NCBI RefSeq assembly: GCF_009856295.1
Contig: NZ_WMEU01000005.1
Location: forward strand, 62,001-126,000
DNA: 64,000 bases
DNA from: Pontibacillus yanchengensis
Lineage (GTDB): Bacteria > Bacillota > Bacilli > Bacillales > BH030062
Direction: 5' to 3'
Within the stretch, counting starts at the first letter, position 1; every line of letters starts with the position of its first letter. A program made the position numbers and the translations under genes. Under the pieces are notes generated by a model that was not told where the DNA came from, did no database searches, and was given only the letters and a program-made list of their open reading frames with translations. Shown piece by piece: positions 1 to 8,812 of the stretch.

Positions 1-74
1 TTTCCTTCTCTGGGATGAAGTAGAATTGGGAAATCTTAGTGCCGAACATTATGGAAGAAAACCTCTTCTTGAAA

Positions 75-103
75 TAGACATTCTCATTGGGCTCCGATAT
101 AAT
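75..103 (+). promoter_or_regulatory. Sigma-A type promoter of eutB
   Basis: A TAGACA -35 hexamer (75-80) and a perfect TATAAT -10 (98-103) are separated by 17 bases. The transcript would start near 110, about 60 bases before the eutB start codon. Seen in sequence; activity is inferred. Confidence 0.6.
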
Positions 104-169
104 TGGCAGAAAATATGGAATAGTATTAAAATATGTAATCATTATTGTACTAGGAGGTCTTCCAAACCT

Positions 170-1189
170 ATGGTCTATACTCAATCCCAGCATTATCGCC
201 AAGAATGGATGCAACCTACCCAAAAAGATATATGGGAAGCCAAACAACGAATAGCTACTTTTATTACGAACACACCGATACTTCGTACAGATGTATTATC
301 CAAACAAAGTGGTACCAATGCTTATCTTAAGCTGGAAAATCTTCAGCAGACAGGTGCATTTAAACTTCGAGGTGCTGCTAATAAAATACTAAGTTTATCA
401 GAAGAAGACCGACAAAAAGGCGTGACAACCTTTTCTACTGGCAACCATGGACTAGCTGTTGCATATGTAGCAAAACAGCTTGGTATTCCAGTAGTTGTGT
501 GTATCTCGAGCCGTGTTCCTACTAATAAAGTAAATAAAATAAGGGAGATGGGAGCCGAGATTAGTATTGTCGGTGAAAGTCAGGATGAAGCACAGGAATA
601 TTGTTATACTCTCCAGGAAACAAAAGGGATGACAGTGGTGAAGCCGTTTGATGATAAGGAAGTCATTGCTGGCCAAGGAACCATTGCACTCGAGTTATTA
701 GAGTCCATACCAGAGATGGATACGTGTATTATCCCTTTATCTGGCGGTGGTTTGTTTTCAGGGATTGCCCTTGGATTGAAGGTTGCTGATCCTTCTATTC
801 GAATCATAGGTGTTTCAATGGAACATTCTGCTGTAATGTATGAGAGTATCCAAGCAGGGAAGCCAATTGTATTGGAGGAGCAGGATACGATTGCGGATAG
901 TTTGTTAGGCGGTATAGGGGATAATAACACCTATACTTTTTCGATGGTTAAAAAATATGTTGATGAGATTGTCCTCCTTTCAGAAGAAGAAATTGCTCAA
1001 GGGATGAGCTATATCTGGCACCAACACCAACTTGGCGTAGAAGGGGCAGCCGCGACTCCTGTTTCTGTTTTATTACATTCTAAAGCTAAGAAGGTCGGTA
1101 GTCATACTGTGAATATCATCACCGGAAACAATGTGGATCCAACATGTTTTCTTGAGGCTGTAAAAAGTGGTGATGAATATGACGGTTAG
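170..1189 (+). CDS. eutB: Hydroxyectoine utilization dehydratase EutB (threonine-dehydratase-like)
   Basis: A fold-type II PLP enzyme of the serine/threonine dehydratase family, about 339 aa. The PLP lysine lies in TGAFKLRGA and the phosphate-binding glycine loop in LSGGGLFSG. The open frame extends upstream to 26, but ATG 170 is preceded by AGGAGGT at 152-158 and gives the normal family length; the upstream extension overlaps the promoter. In proteobacterial clusters EutB is proposed to dehydrate the 3-hydroxy-2,4-diaminobutyrate formed from hydroxyectoine. The neighbouring doeA and eutC genes favour that role over threonine catabolism. Its 3' end overlaps the pucR gene, suggesting translational coupling. 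A biosynthetic or catabolic threonine dehydratase is the alternative. Confidence 0.8.
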   Translation: MVYTQSQHYRQEWMQPTQKDIWEAKQRIATFITNTPILRTDVLSKQSGTNAYLKLENLQQTGAFKLRGAANKILSLSEEDRQKGVTTFSTGNHGLAVAYVAKQLGIPVVVCISSRVPTNKVNKIREMGAEISIVGESQDEAQEYCYTLQETKGMTVVKPFDDKEVIAGQGTIALELLESIPEMDTCIIPLSGGGLFSGIALGLKVADPSIRIIGVSMEHSAVMYESIQAGKPIVLEEQDTIADSLLGGIGDNNTYTFSMVKKYVDEIVLLSEEEIAQGMSYIWHQHQLGVEGAAATPVSVLLHSKAKKVGSHTVNIITGNNVDPTCFLEAVKSGDEYDG

Positions 1190-2840
1190 TCTGCCCGAGA
1201 TCATGACTTTGCCTATAATGCAGGAAACGGAGGTGTTGTCAGGGAAAAAGGTTTTACATAAGAAAGAGGTGGAATGGGTATCTGTTATTGAGATGCCAGT
1301 TGAAAATTTTGTACGAGAGAACGAGTTTGTATTAAGTACAGGTATTGGACTGGGGGAGAGCCATGAGGATCTTCTTCATTTCGTGAAGGATGTTTATGAA
1401 TCAGGTGCTTCTGCTCTTGCATTTGCTACGGGGCGTCATCTGTTTGATATTCCAGAAGAGGTGCGATTCTATGCAGAACAAAAACAATTTGTGTTGTTTG
1501 AAATAAATTGGGAAGTTCGGTTTTCCGATGTGATTCATTGCTGTATGGATAAAATAAATGATTCCAAAGAAGAAGATCTCAAGCAATCTGAGGAAACTCA
1601 ACAACAGCTGCTGGAAGTAGTGTTACAGGGGGGGAACCTCTCAGATGTTGCCAGGTTTGTGAATAGACATTTGAATACACCTGTGATGATTGTGGATCAG
1701 AAAGGGAAAGTAAAAGGTAAATCCGGTATAGATAAAGATATGCTAGAGAACTGGACTATACAGCCTACAGAAAAAGAAAGCGATATAGGAATGGATCAAC
1801 ACCCTTTACGAAGTAGAATAGAGGAAATCTCTATAAAAGGTACGACTGGATGGAGGATGAAGATTCAATCTGGAAATATGGAACAAGGAGAACTCATTGT
1901 ATTTTGTTCAGAAACGGGAGAAGACATGGATTTTAGTCTTTTGGAACATGCTGTAACAGCTTCTGCTCTTGCATTTGTAAAAGAAAACGCTGTCAAAGAA
2001 ACAGAAATACGGCTTAAAGATGACTTCATTCTAAGCCTTGCGAATGGAGAGTATGGCTCAAAAGATAGGTTGGTATCTCGTGGCAAATTGCTTGGATATA
2101 ATCTTGCTCTTCCTTATGTTTGTATTATTGGAAAGGTAGATAATCTGGAAGAACTATACCAGAAAAATAGCAAAGGGTTTTCTTCCTATGAACATTGGTT
2201 TGAAAGTATGATCTACTATGTAAGCGAAGAAATTCTTTATGCAGGAGAGACTGTAGAACGAAAGGTGATGACAACTGCTCAGGAGAATCAGTTGACCATT
2301 TTTTTAGAGATGGAGTATTCGGTGAATTTAGAACCTGTTCAACAATTTCTAGATCTTGTGGAACGGCGAATCAGTATGTTGTTCCCTGGGATAATGGTGA
2401 CATGGGGCATCGGGAAGAGTGACGATGGCTTCTATGCTTTTAATGAAAATTATGAGAAAGCTTTAACAGCACTTGATATAGGGAGTAAACAAAAAGGTCC
2501 GGGAAGTAGAATCGATTACGATGAAACCAAAATAAATCGCTTGTTGCAAAGCTTATCCAAAGATAAGGAAGTAAAAGATATTACGATGGATACACTAGCA
2601 CCACTTCTTTCTTACGATGAAAATAGGCAAATGGACCTGATAGGAACCTTCACAGCTTATCACCAAAACAGTGGAAATGTGAGTCAAACCGCCCGTCAGC
2701 TCAATTTACATCGGCAATCGCTTCTATATCGGTTAAGAAAAATTGAATCTCTTACACAGCTGTCTCTTATGAATCCTGATGATGTATTTCTACTAGATCT
2801 CACTATCAAAATTTATTCTCTTGGGTTGAGGGATACGTAA
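1173..2840 (+). CDS. PucR-family transcriptional regulator of the ectoine locus
   Basis: About 555 aa. The N-terminal third matches the PucR sensory domain (LSTGIGLGES, hydrophobic core), and the C-terminus carries the PucR/CdaR helix-turn-helix with the typical NVSQTARQL and LHRQSLLYRLRKIE segments. GTG 1167, GTG 1170, ATG 1173 and ATG 1179 are all possible starts inside the eutB 3' end; ATG 1173 was chosen. It is cotranscribed with eutB and sits just upstream of the doeA operon, so it probably activates the locus in response to ectoine or a breakdown product such as N-acetyl-diaminobutyrate (inference). Proteobacterial ectoine loci use the MocR-type EnuR and an AsnC-type protein instead, so a PucR protein here is a different solution. 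Confidence 0.85.
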   Translation: MNMTVSLPEIMTLPIMQETEVLSGKKVLHKKEVEWVSVIEMPVENFVRENEFVLSTGIGLGESHEDLLHFVKDVYESGASALAFATGRHLFDIPEEVRFYAEQKQFVLFEINWEVRFSDVIHCCMDKINDSKEEDLKQSEETQQQLLEVVLQGGNLSDVARFVNRHLNTPVMIVDQKGKVKGKSGIDKDMLENWTIQPTEKESDIGMDQHPLRSRIEEISIKGTTGWRMKIQSGNMEQGELIVFCSETGEDMDFSLLEHAVTASALAFVKENAVKETEIRLKDDFILSLANGEYGSKDRLVSRGKLLGYNLALPYVCIIGKVDNLEELYQKNSKGFSSYEHWFESMIYYVSEEILYAGETVERKVMTTAQENQLTIFLEMEYSVNLEPVQQFLDLVERRISMLFPGIMVTWGIGKSDDGFYAFNENYEKALTALDIGSKQKGPGSRIDYDETKINRLLQSLSKDKEVKDITMDTLAPLLSYDENRQMDLIGTFTAYHQNSGNVSQTARQLNLHRQSLLYRLRKIESLTQLSLMNPDDVFLLDLTIKIYSLGLRDT

Positions 2841-2871
2841 AGCAAGACCTTACTGGTCTTGCTTTTTTTTG
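2841..2871 (+). terminator. Rho-independent terminator after pucR
   Basis: GCAAGACC and GGTCTTGC arms around TTACT are followed by a run of T. It starts directly after the pucR stop codon and separates eutB-pucR from the doeA operon. Confidence 0.85.
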
Positions 2872-3101
2872 TTGCATAGGAAATTATAAAATTCAATGCT
2901 TGTGTATAACAAAAGTGATGTGGCCGAGGCCTCTATACGTAAGTGTGCTTTTTTTATTAGTGAATGTGTATAAAATCTTTTTTGTAACTTCATACAATTT
3001 TGCAATTGTCTATGAACCTGTACAGTAAGTAAGATATACAATAAGAATTTACAAAATATTATAAAAATATTGAAAATTACTAGGTGGCAGGAGGTGTTCT
3101 T
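2872..3101 (+). promoter_or_regulatory. AT-rich leader and probable control region of the doeA operon
   Basis: 230 bases of very AT-rich DNA between the pucR terminator and doeA. It contains an inverted repeat ACAATT-ttgc-AATTGT (2994-3009), a candidate activator site, and no strong -35/-10 pair, as expected of an activator-dependent promoter. AGGAGGT at 3089-3095 serves the doeA start. A promoter here is inferred from the terminator upstream and the operon downstream. Confidence 0.4.
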
Positions 3102-4304
3102 ATGTTGGCTTTTGATAAAAGCGAATACCTGGAGAGAATTCAGAAAACGAAACAAAGGATGCTGCATGAGGGGATTGAGGTGCTACTCGTTACTGATCCT
3201 GCGAATATGAATTATTTATCAGGGTATGATGGGTGGTCCTTTTATGTGGAACAGATGGTCGTCTTAATCATCGACGAAGATCAGCCATTCTGGATTGGTA
3301 GAGGGATGGATGCTAATGGAGCAAAGGCGACAACATGGTTGTACAAAGAGAATATCATTTCCTACACAGATGACTATGTAGATTCAAAAGAAAAGCATCC
3401 GATGCAATTTGTTGCGTCGATTCTAAAGCAAATGGGGCAAGGAAACCGAGTGTTTGGTGTAGAGAAGGGGGCTTATTATTTTACAGCTCTAACCTTTGAA
3501 TATTTACAACATTCCCTACCAAATGCACATTTCAAAGATGCAACTTCACTGGTGAACCAAGTGCGCATCGTTAAATCAGAGCAGGAAATAGCTTATATAA
3601 AAAACGCATCTCGAATCGTAGAGTTAGGAATGAATCAAGCTATTCAATCCATAGCTGAAGGTGTACGTGAATGCGACGTGGTAGGGGATATTTATAAAAG
3701 TTTAATTAGCGGGACCTCCGAGTTCGGTGGAGATTACCCTGCAATCGTGCCTATGCTTCCTTCAGGTGAACATACATCTACGCCACATCTAACCTGGTCG
3801 GATAAAAGATACCAAGATAATGATCTCGTCATCATTGAATTAGCGGGGTGCTACAAACGATATCATTCGCCTATGGCACGGACGGTCTCTATAGGGCCTC
3901 AGGATGAGAAAGTAAATGATCTTTCGAAAGTAGTAGTGGAAGGGTTGAATGCAGCACTTGATGTTGCAAAGCCAGGTGTAACATGTGAAGAAGTAGAGGA
4001 TGTATGGCGGAAGACAATTGCCCGTCATGGCATTACGAAGGATTCTCGAATTGGCTACTCAACAGGACTAAGTTATCCGCCAGATTGGGGAGAGCACACG
4101 GCTAGTCTTCGCCAAGGGGATAAGACAGTACTAGAACCAAACATGGTCTTTCATATGATTCCTGGTATTTGGTACGACGATTACGGAATTGAAATCAGTG
4201 AATCATTCCGAGTGACGAATCAGGGGAGTGAAGTACTTGCTGATATGCCGAGAAAGCTTATCCCAACTAGTGATTATTATGCATTCAGAAATGACGCCAT
4301 TTAA
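3102..4304 (+). CDS. doeA: Ectoine hydrolase DoeA (M24/creatinase-like)
   Basis: A 400-aa cytosolic protein of the creatinase/prolidase-like (M24) superfamily. The N-terminal creatinase domain includes the segment NYLSGYDGWSFYV, characteristic of DoeA/EutD, and the C-terminal pita-bread domain has the typical GEHTSTPHL and EITESFR-like (EISESFR) stretches. DoeA opens the ectoine ring to N-acetyl-2,4-diaminobutyrate; the hydroxylated analogue comes from hydroxyectoine. ATG 3102 is chosen because AGGAGGT lies six bases upstream; an in-frame GTG at 3084 would overlap that site. First gene of a seven-gene operon with short gaps. Known M24 hydrolases of this type do not keep all metal ligands; this was not checked residue by residue. 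Confidence 0.88.
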   Translation: MLAFDKSEYLERIQKTKQRMLHEGIEVLLVTDPANMNYLSGYDGWSFYVEQMVVLIIDEDQPFWIGRGMDANGAKATTWLYKENIISYTDDYVDSKEKHPMQFVASILKQMGQGNRVFGVEKGAYYFTALTFEYLQHSLPNAHFKDATSLVNQVRIVKSEQEIAYIKNASRIVELGMNQAIQSIAEGVRECDVVGDIYKSLISGTSEFGGDYPAIVPMLPSGEHTSTPHLTWSDKRYQDNDLVIIELAGCYKRYHSPMARTVSIGPQDEKVNDLSKVVVEGLNAALDVAKPGVTCEEVEDVWRKTIARHGITKDSRIGYSTGLSYPPDWGEHTASLRQGDKTVLEPNMVFHMIPGIWYDDYGIEISESFRVTNQGSEVLADMPRKLIPTSDYYAFRNDAI

Positions 4305-4322
4305 CTAAATAGGAGGTAGTCT

Positions 4323-5297
4323 ATGTTTCTTGCTTCCGATGAAGAGATTCGTAGTTATATAGATCTCAATACAGAAACGGTTCAAATTATTGAAGATGCT
4401 TTTACGAGCCTGGTGACAAAAAATGTAGAGATGCCACCAATCATGAGGGTAGATATTCCTGCTCACAACGGAGAAGTTGATGTGAAAACAGCCTATGTAA
4501 AAGGATTAGATTACTTTGCTATTAAAGTATCCTCTGGTTTTTTTGATAACTATAAACTGGGTCTTCCTAGTGGCAATGGATTGATGATGCTGCTTAACTC
4601 CCAAACGGGTCAGCCCGAATCATTACTACTTGATAATGGCTACCTTACGGATATTCGAACTGCTGCGGCGGGGGCAGTGGTAGCCAAGCATTTTGCAAAA
4701 GAGGACGCACGGATTGCTGGAGTCATTGGTACGGGAAGTCAAGCGCGTTATCAAATAAAAGCTATTGCGCAAGTAAGGAAGATTGAAAGGGTTCTAGTAT
4801 ATGGGAGAAAGGAAGAAAATATACAACGGTATATCGATGATATGGAAGTAGATTTGGGGATAAAGGTAGAAGCAGTTAGAGCCGAAGAAGCGGTTCGAGG
4901 TAGTGACATACTCGTTACCACAACCCCATCTACCTCTCCAGTGATTAAAGCAGACTGGCTTCATAGCGGTCTCCATATAACAGCGATGGGTTCTGATGCT
5001 GAATCAAAGCAAGAGCTTGAATCAGAAATACTAGAACAGGTGGATGTTCTTGCATGTGATCGAAAAGAACAATCACAAGTATTAGGAGAGCTTAGACATG
5101 CTACATCACAGCAAGAAATGCTAGATAAGGCTGTAGAAATCGGAGAAGTCACTTCGGGCGACAAACAAGGCAGGAAAACCGCGGAACAAATTACGCTGTG
5201 TGACTTAACAGGGACAGGAGTTCAAGATACGGCGATTGCCATATATGCCTATGAGCTTCTACAGGAAGAAAAGGCAGGATTAGTTGTAAAACAATAA
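4323..5297 (+). CDS. eutC: Ectoine utilization protein EutC (ornithine cyclodeaminase/mu-crystallin family)
   Basis: 324 aa, ornithine cyclodeaminase/mu-crystallin fold. The NAD-binding Rossmann glycine motif is GVIGTGSQARYQ, and the substrate-side DIRTAAAGAVVAKHF and DLTGTGVQDTAIA segments are typical of the family. A strong AGGAGGT site precedes ATG 4323. In proteobacterial operons EutC is proposed to act with EutA and EutB on the hydroxyectoine-derived hydroxy-diaminobutyrate, giving diaminobutyrate; the exact chemistry is not settled. Here EutA is absent. The alternative names, ornithine cyclodeaminase or alanine dehydrogenase, are less likely given the context. Confidence 0.8.
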   Translation: MFLASDEEIRSYIDLNTETVQIIEDAFTSLVTKNVEMPPIMRVDIPAHNGEVDVKTAYVKGLDYFAIKVSSGFFDNYKLGLPSGNGLMMLLNSQTGQPESLLLDNGYLTDIRTAAAGAVVAKHFAKEDARIAGVIGTGSQARYQIKAIAQVRKIERVLVYGRKEENIQRYIDDMEVDLGIKVEAVRAEEAVRGSDILVTTTPSTSPVIKADWLHSGLHITAMGSDAESKQELESEILEQVDVLACDRKEQSQVLGELRHATSQQEMLDKAVEIGEVTSGDKQGRKTAEQITLCDLTGTGVQDTAIAIYAYELLQEEKAGLVVKQ

Positions 5298-5310
5298 GGA
5301 GATGATCAAA

Positions 5311-6504
5311 TTGACAAAAACAAACATCGGGACAAATTCAGTATGGGCAGGAGAAAAAGAGTATTTAGTACATGGAGCCACGCAAGTTCCTGTTGTTCAT
5401 AGTGTCGCTTATGGATATGAGGACATGGATGAGTGGTACGAAGTCGCAATTGGGAATAAAAAAGGACATATTTATGGACGAAATACCAATCCAACTGTGC
5501 AGGCTTTTGAGGATAAAGTGAAGTCCTTGGAAGGAGCTGAATCAGCTACAAGCTTTTCCACAGGTATGGCAGCTATTAGTAACACGCTCTCTACGTTTTT
5601 ATTTCCAGGGGATCGAATTGTCTCTATAAAAGATACGTATGGAGGCACTAATAAAATTTTCACCGAATTCCTTCCTTCATTAAATATTAATGTAGAGCTT
5701 TGTGAGACGGGTAATCATGAAGCTATTGAAGCGGAAGTTGCAAAGGGATGCAAAATTCTTTATCTAGAAACACCTACGAATCCAACCGTAAAAGTTACAG
5801 ATATTGAACGCATGGTAAAGGCAGGTCATGATGCTGGCGCTCTTGTCATTATCGATAATACGTTTGCTACTCCGATTAACCAGAGACCTCTTCAATTTGG
5901 TGTGGACCTTGTCATCCACAGTGCTACGAAATTCCTTGGCGGCCATGCTGATGCACTTGGTGGTGTTGTATGCGGAAAGAATTCGTTAGTTAGTAAAATT
6001 TATCATTATCGAGAAATAAACGGGGCTACAATGGATCCAATGGCAGCATACTTGTTGCTAAGAGGGATGAAAACATTACAACTTCGCGTCAACAAACAAT
6101 GTGAAAATGCCTTGAAGGTAGCAAACTATTTGCAATCTCATGAAATGGTTGAGGATGTATTTTATCCAGGTCTGGAAACACACCCAGGTCACGAGATAGC
6201 TAAGAAGCAAATGGATAACTTCGGTGGTATGTTCAGTTTTGCGTTAAAAGGTGGAGTAGAAACCATTAGACAGTTGCTACCAAAGCTAGAGTATGCCCAT
6301 CGAGCAGCCAATCTTGGCGCTGTAGAAACAACAGTAGGACCATCTCGAACAACAAGCCATGTGGAATGTACGCCAGAGGAACGAGCAGCAATGGGCATCC
6401 CAGAAGGTCTTGTAAGATACTCTGCGGGTATTGAAGATGCAGATGATCTTATTGCAGATCTCGAGCAGGCTTTCCAAGCCATCTCTAGCCCTGAAAAGGT
6501 ATAA
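5311..6504 (+). CDS. Cys/Met-metabolism PLP-dependent enzyme (cystathionine gamma-synthase/lyase family) in the ectoine operon
   Basis: About 397 aa, fold-type I PLP enzyme. Visible features are the YGRNTNPT segment, the FSTGMAAI glycine loop, the DNTFATP aspartate motif and the Schiff-base lysine in HSATKFLGGH. TTG 5311 is preferred because AAGGAG (5296-5301) lies nine bases upstream, whereas ATG 5302 directly abuts it. The family performs beta- or gamma-elimination/replacement on homoserine esters, cystathionine and similar gamma-substituted amino acids. Its position between eutC and the deacetylase suggests a four-carbon intermediate of ectoine breakdown as substrate, for example 2,4-diaminobutyrate (inference). 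It is not part of the described Doe/Eut pathway. A displaced methionine-pathway gene is the alternative. Confidence 0.8.
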   Translation: MTKTNIGTNSVWAGEKEYLVHGATQVPVVHSVAYGYEDMDEWYEVAIGNKKGHIYGRNTNPTVQAFEDKVKSLEGAESATSFSTGMAAISNTLSTFLFPGDRIVSIKDTYGGTNKIFTEFLPSLNINVELCETGNHEAIEAEVAKGCKILYLETPTNPTVKVTDIERMVKAGHDAGALVIIDNTFATPINQRPLQFGVDLVIHSATKFLGGHADALGGVVCGKNSLVSKIYHYREINGATMDPMAAYLLLRGMKTLQLRVNKQCENALKVANYLQSHEMVEDVFYPGLETHPGHEIAKKQMDNFGGMFSFALKGGVETIRQLLPKLEYAHRAANLGAVETTVGPSRTTSHVECTPEERAAMGIPEGLVRYSAGIEDADDLIADLEQAFQAISSPEKV

Positions 6505-6534
6505 AAACGCTTCGGATAAAGGGTGGGGTAAGCG

Positions 6535-7728
6535 ATGTCGATCGTTGGATACTCGATAAAGGAACGAGCGGAATCATTAGAGGAAGATTTACGCAAATGG
6601 CGCCGAGCCATTCACTCCCAGCCTGAGCTGAGCTTTCAGGAGTATAATACAGCAGCTTTTGTTGCCAAAATATTACGCGAAATCGGGGTGGAGGACATTC
6701 GGGAAGGGGTTGGAGGTACCGGGGTCGTTGCCACCATTGCTGGTCAGCCCGGACCTACCGTCGCCCTAAGAGCGGATATGGATGCGCTACCTATTCAAGA
6801 AACCAATACGCATTCCTATAAGTCTAGGAGAGAAGGGGTTATGCATGCCTGTGGCCACGATGCTCATACCGCTATGTTATTAGGTGTAGCTAAGCTGTTA
6901 GTGAAAGATGCTGAGGAGAATCAACTCCGGGGAACGGTTAAACTATTGTTTCAACCTGCAGAGGAAGCAACAGATGAGCATTCCTTATCAGGAGCTCCTT
7001 ATATGATTAAAGAGGGCGTTGTAGAAGACGTTTCCCATGCAGTAGCGTTACATGTCTGTCCTTGGCAGTCATTCGGAACGATACAGGTTAATGATGGCGA
7101 AAGCATGGCAAATGTCGATGTGTTTGAAGGAAAGATCATTGGTACAGGTAGCCATGGAGGGTACCCACATACAGGGTCAGACCCTATATGGATGCTATCA
7201 TCCGTGCTTCAATCACTCTATAGCATCGTTAATCGTCGTGTTTCCCCACTAGAAACGGCAGTTGTTAGTATCGGAGAAGTTCATAGTGGAAGTGCAAGCA
7301 ATGTTATACCAAGTGAAGTCAAGATTGTCGGAACGATTAGGACCTATCGAAATGAAACGAGAGACTACCTTATCGGTGAATTAGAGAAAGCCTTTAAAAT
7401 TGCACAAGCACTTGGTGGGGACTATGAATTTAAAGTGGAGAAAGGAGAGCCGGCATTGAAGAATAACCCTGAAGTGAACCAGACGATAATCGGTGCTGCA
7501 GAAACTGTCTATCCCGATGTAAAGGTTGCTAAGGGGCCATTTGGACTTGGTGGTGAAGATTTTGCTTATTTTGCAAAGGAGGTTCAGGCATCTATGTTCT
7601 TTCTAGGATGTGCGATGCCTGATGGTATTCAACGCGATCTTCATACACCAATTTTTGATATAGATGAAAGGTGCTTACCAATGGGTACAGCAATATTAAC
7701 TCAAACAGCACATCATCTACTTACTTAA
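6535..7728 (+). CDS. doeB2: M20-family amidohydrolase, probable N-acetyl-2,4-diaminobutyrate deacetylase (DoeB2-like)
   Basis: 397 aa, M20 aminoacylase/hippurate-hydrolase type. Metal-site motifs are visible: MHACGHDAHT, the FQPAEE stretch with the catalytic glutamate, and the C-terminal GGEDFAYF. Such enzymes remove acetyl groups from N-acyl amino acids, matching the DoeA product N-acetyl-diaminobutyrate. Classical DoeB/EutE belongs to a different family (succinylglutamate desuccinylase/aspartoacylase), so this is the alternative DoeB2-type deacetylase. GGGTGGGG precedes ATG 6535. Substrate assignment rests on the operon; a general N-acyl-amino-acid hydrolase is the fallback. Confidence 0.8.
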   Translation: MSIVGYSIKERAESLEEDLRKWRRAIHSQPELSFQEYNTAAFVAKILREIGVEDIREGVGGTGVVATIAGQPGPTVALRADMDALPIQETNTHSYKSRREGVMHACGHDAHTAMLLGVAKLLVKDAEENQLRGTVKLLFQPAEEATDEHSLSGAPYMIKEGVVEDVSHAVALHVCPWQSFGTIQVNDGESMANVDVFEGKIIGTGSHGGYPHTGSDPIWMLSSVLQSLYSIVNRRVSPLETAVVSIGEVHSGSASNVIPSEVKIVGTIRTYRNETRDYLIGELEKAFKIAQALGGDYEFKVEKGEPALKNNPEVNQTIIGAAETVYPDVKVAKGPFGLGGEDFAYFAKEVQASMFFLGCAMPDGIQRDLHTPIFDIDERCLPMGTAILTQTAHHLLT

Positions 7729-7743
7729 ATGGAGGTGGACATA

Positions 7744-8799
7744 TTGGGTCACAACATAGCGTTTATAGGATTTGGAGGTGTTGGTCAAGGCCTGGCCAAC
7801 ATTCTCCTTCATCAAAAGGACAAGCTTATTCAACAAGAGGACTTAGATGTCAAAGTGGTTGCTATCTCAGATATGATGAAAGGCTCTTTATATCATCCAG
7901 ATGGATTGGATGTAAATCTTGTTTTGGAAACGCTTCATTCTACAGGTAGTCTGAATGATTACCCAGATAGACGAGGGCTGGTTAAAGGGCTTGATAGTGT
8001 AGAAACGATTAGACAAACAAATGCAGATACCATTATGGAAGTAACGTTCACAGATGTGAAGACAGGACAACCAGCAATTCATCACTGTGAGACTGCATTT
8101 CAGGCTGGCAAAAATGTGATTACAACCAATAAAGGTCCTATAGCGCTTAAATACAGGGAGCTGAAGAAGCTAGCAGAACAGAATGGCGTCTTTTTTGGAT
8201 TTGAAGGAACTGTTATGAGCGGCACGCCAGCTTTGAGGATGCCATTATCGTCGTTAGCAGGAAATGAAATCACAGAAATAACCGGGATTTTGAACGGAAC
8301 TTCCAATTATATATTAACGAAAATGGAAGAAGGTTTGGCATTTTATGATGCGTTACAGGAAGCCAAGGATAATGGCTTTGCTGAAGCCGACCCTACGAAT
8401 GATATTGAGGGATTTGATGTAAGGTACAAAGCGGTTATTCTTACTAATTATCTAATGGATGTTCCCATTGATGTACAGGATGTACCTTGCGAAGGAATCA
8501 GTCACCTAACACCAGAGGATATGAAAGAAGCTCAAAAGCAGGGAGAGCGTTGGAAGCTACTTGCGACGATTAAAAAGGAAAACGGTCATGTTACGGCTAG
8601 TGTTGAGCCAAAGCGGATTCCTGTTTCGGACCCTCTTGCTTCCGTAAGTAGTGCCACAAACGCTATTCTGTATCAATGTGATTTAGCTGGTCCGATTACA
8701 CTTACAGGTGCAGGAGCTGGTATTACAGAAACAGGTTACTCGTTATTAATAGATTTAATTCATATTCATCGTAAGAAGAAAACGGTCAACGCTTATTGA
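7744..8799 (+). CDS. Homoserine dehydrogenase-like oxidoreductase in the ectoine operon
   Basis: About 351 aa. The N-terminal NAD(P)-binding fold has FIGFGGVGQG; the catalytic part shows ILNGTSNYIL and the homoserine dehydrogenase signature with AEADPTNDIEGFD and a following lysine. There is no aspartokinase domain and no C-terminal ACT domain. TTG 7744 is preferred because GGAGGTG (7731-7737) is six bases upstream; ATG 7729 overlaps this site. Homoserine dehydrogenase interconverts aspartate semialdehyde and homoserine. Placed directly before the aldehyde dehydrogenase, it may feed aspartate semialdehyde from a homoserine-like or other C4 hydroxy intermediate (inference). It is not part of the textbook Doe pathway. 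Confidence 0.82.
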   Translation: MGHNIAFIGFGGVGQGLANILLHQKDKLIQQEDLDVKVVAISDMMKGSLYHPDGLDVNLVLETLHSTGSLNDYPDRRGLVKGLDSVETIRQTNADTIMEVTFTDVKTGQPAIHHCETAFQAGKNVITTNKGPIALKYRELKKLAEQNGVFFGFEGTVMSGTPALRMPLSSLAGNEITEITGILNGTSNYILTKMEEGLAFYDALQEAKDNGFAEADPTNDIEGFDVRYKAVILTNYLMDVPIDVQDVPCEGISHLTPEDMKEAQKQGERWKLLATIKKENGHVTASVEPKRIPVSDPLASVSSATNAILYQCDLAGPITLTGAGAGITETGYSLLIDLIHIHRKKKTVNAY

Positions 8800-8812
8800 A
8801 AGGATGGGTAAA

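Noticed and set aside
6189..6611. 140-codon minus-strand frame over the PLP enzyme gene
   Set aside because: Antisense shadow of a clear coding gene; Ser/Ala/Arg-rich composition typical of such shadows.
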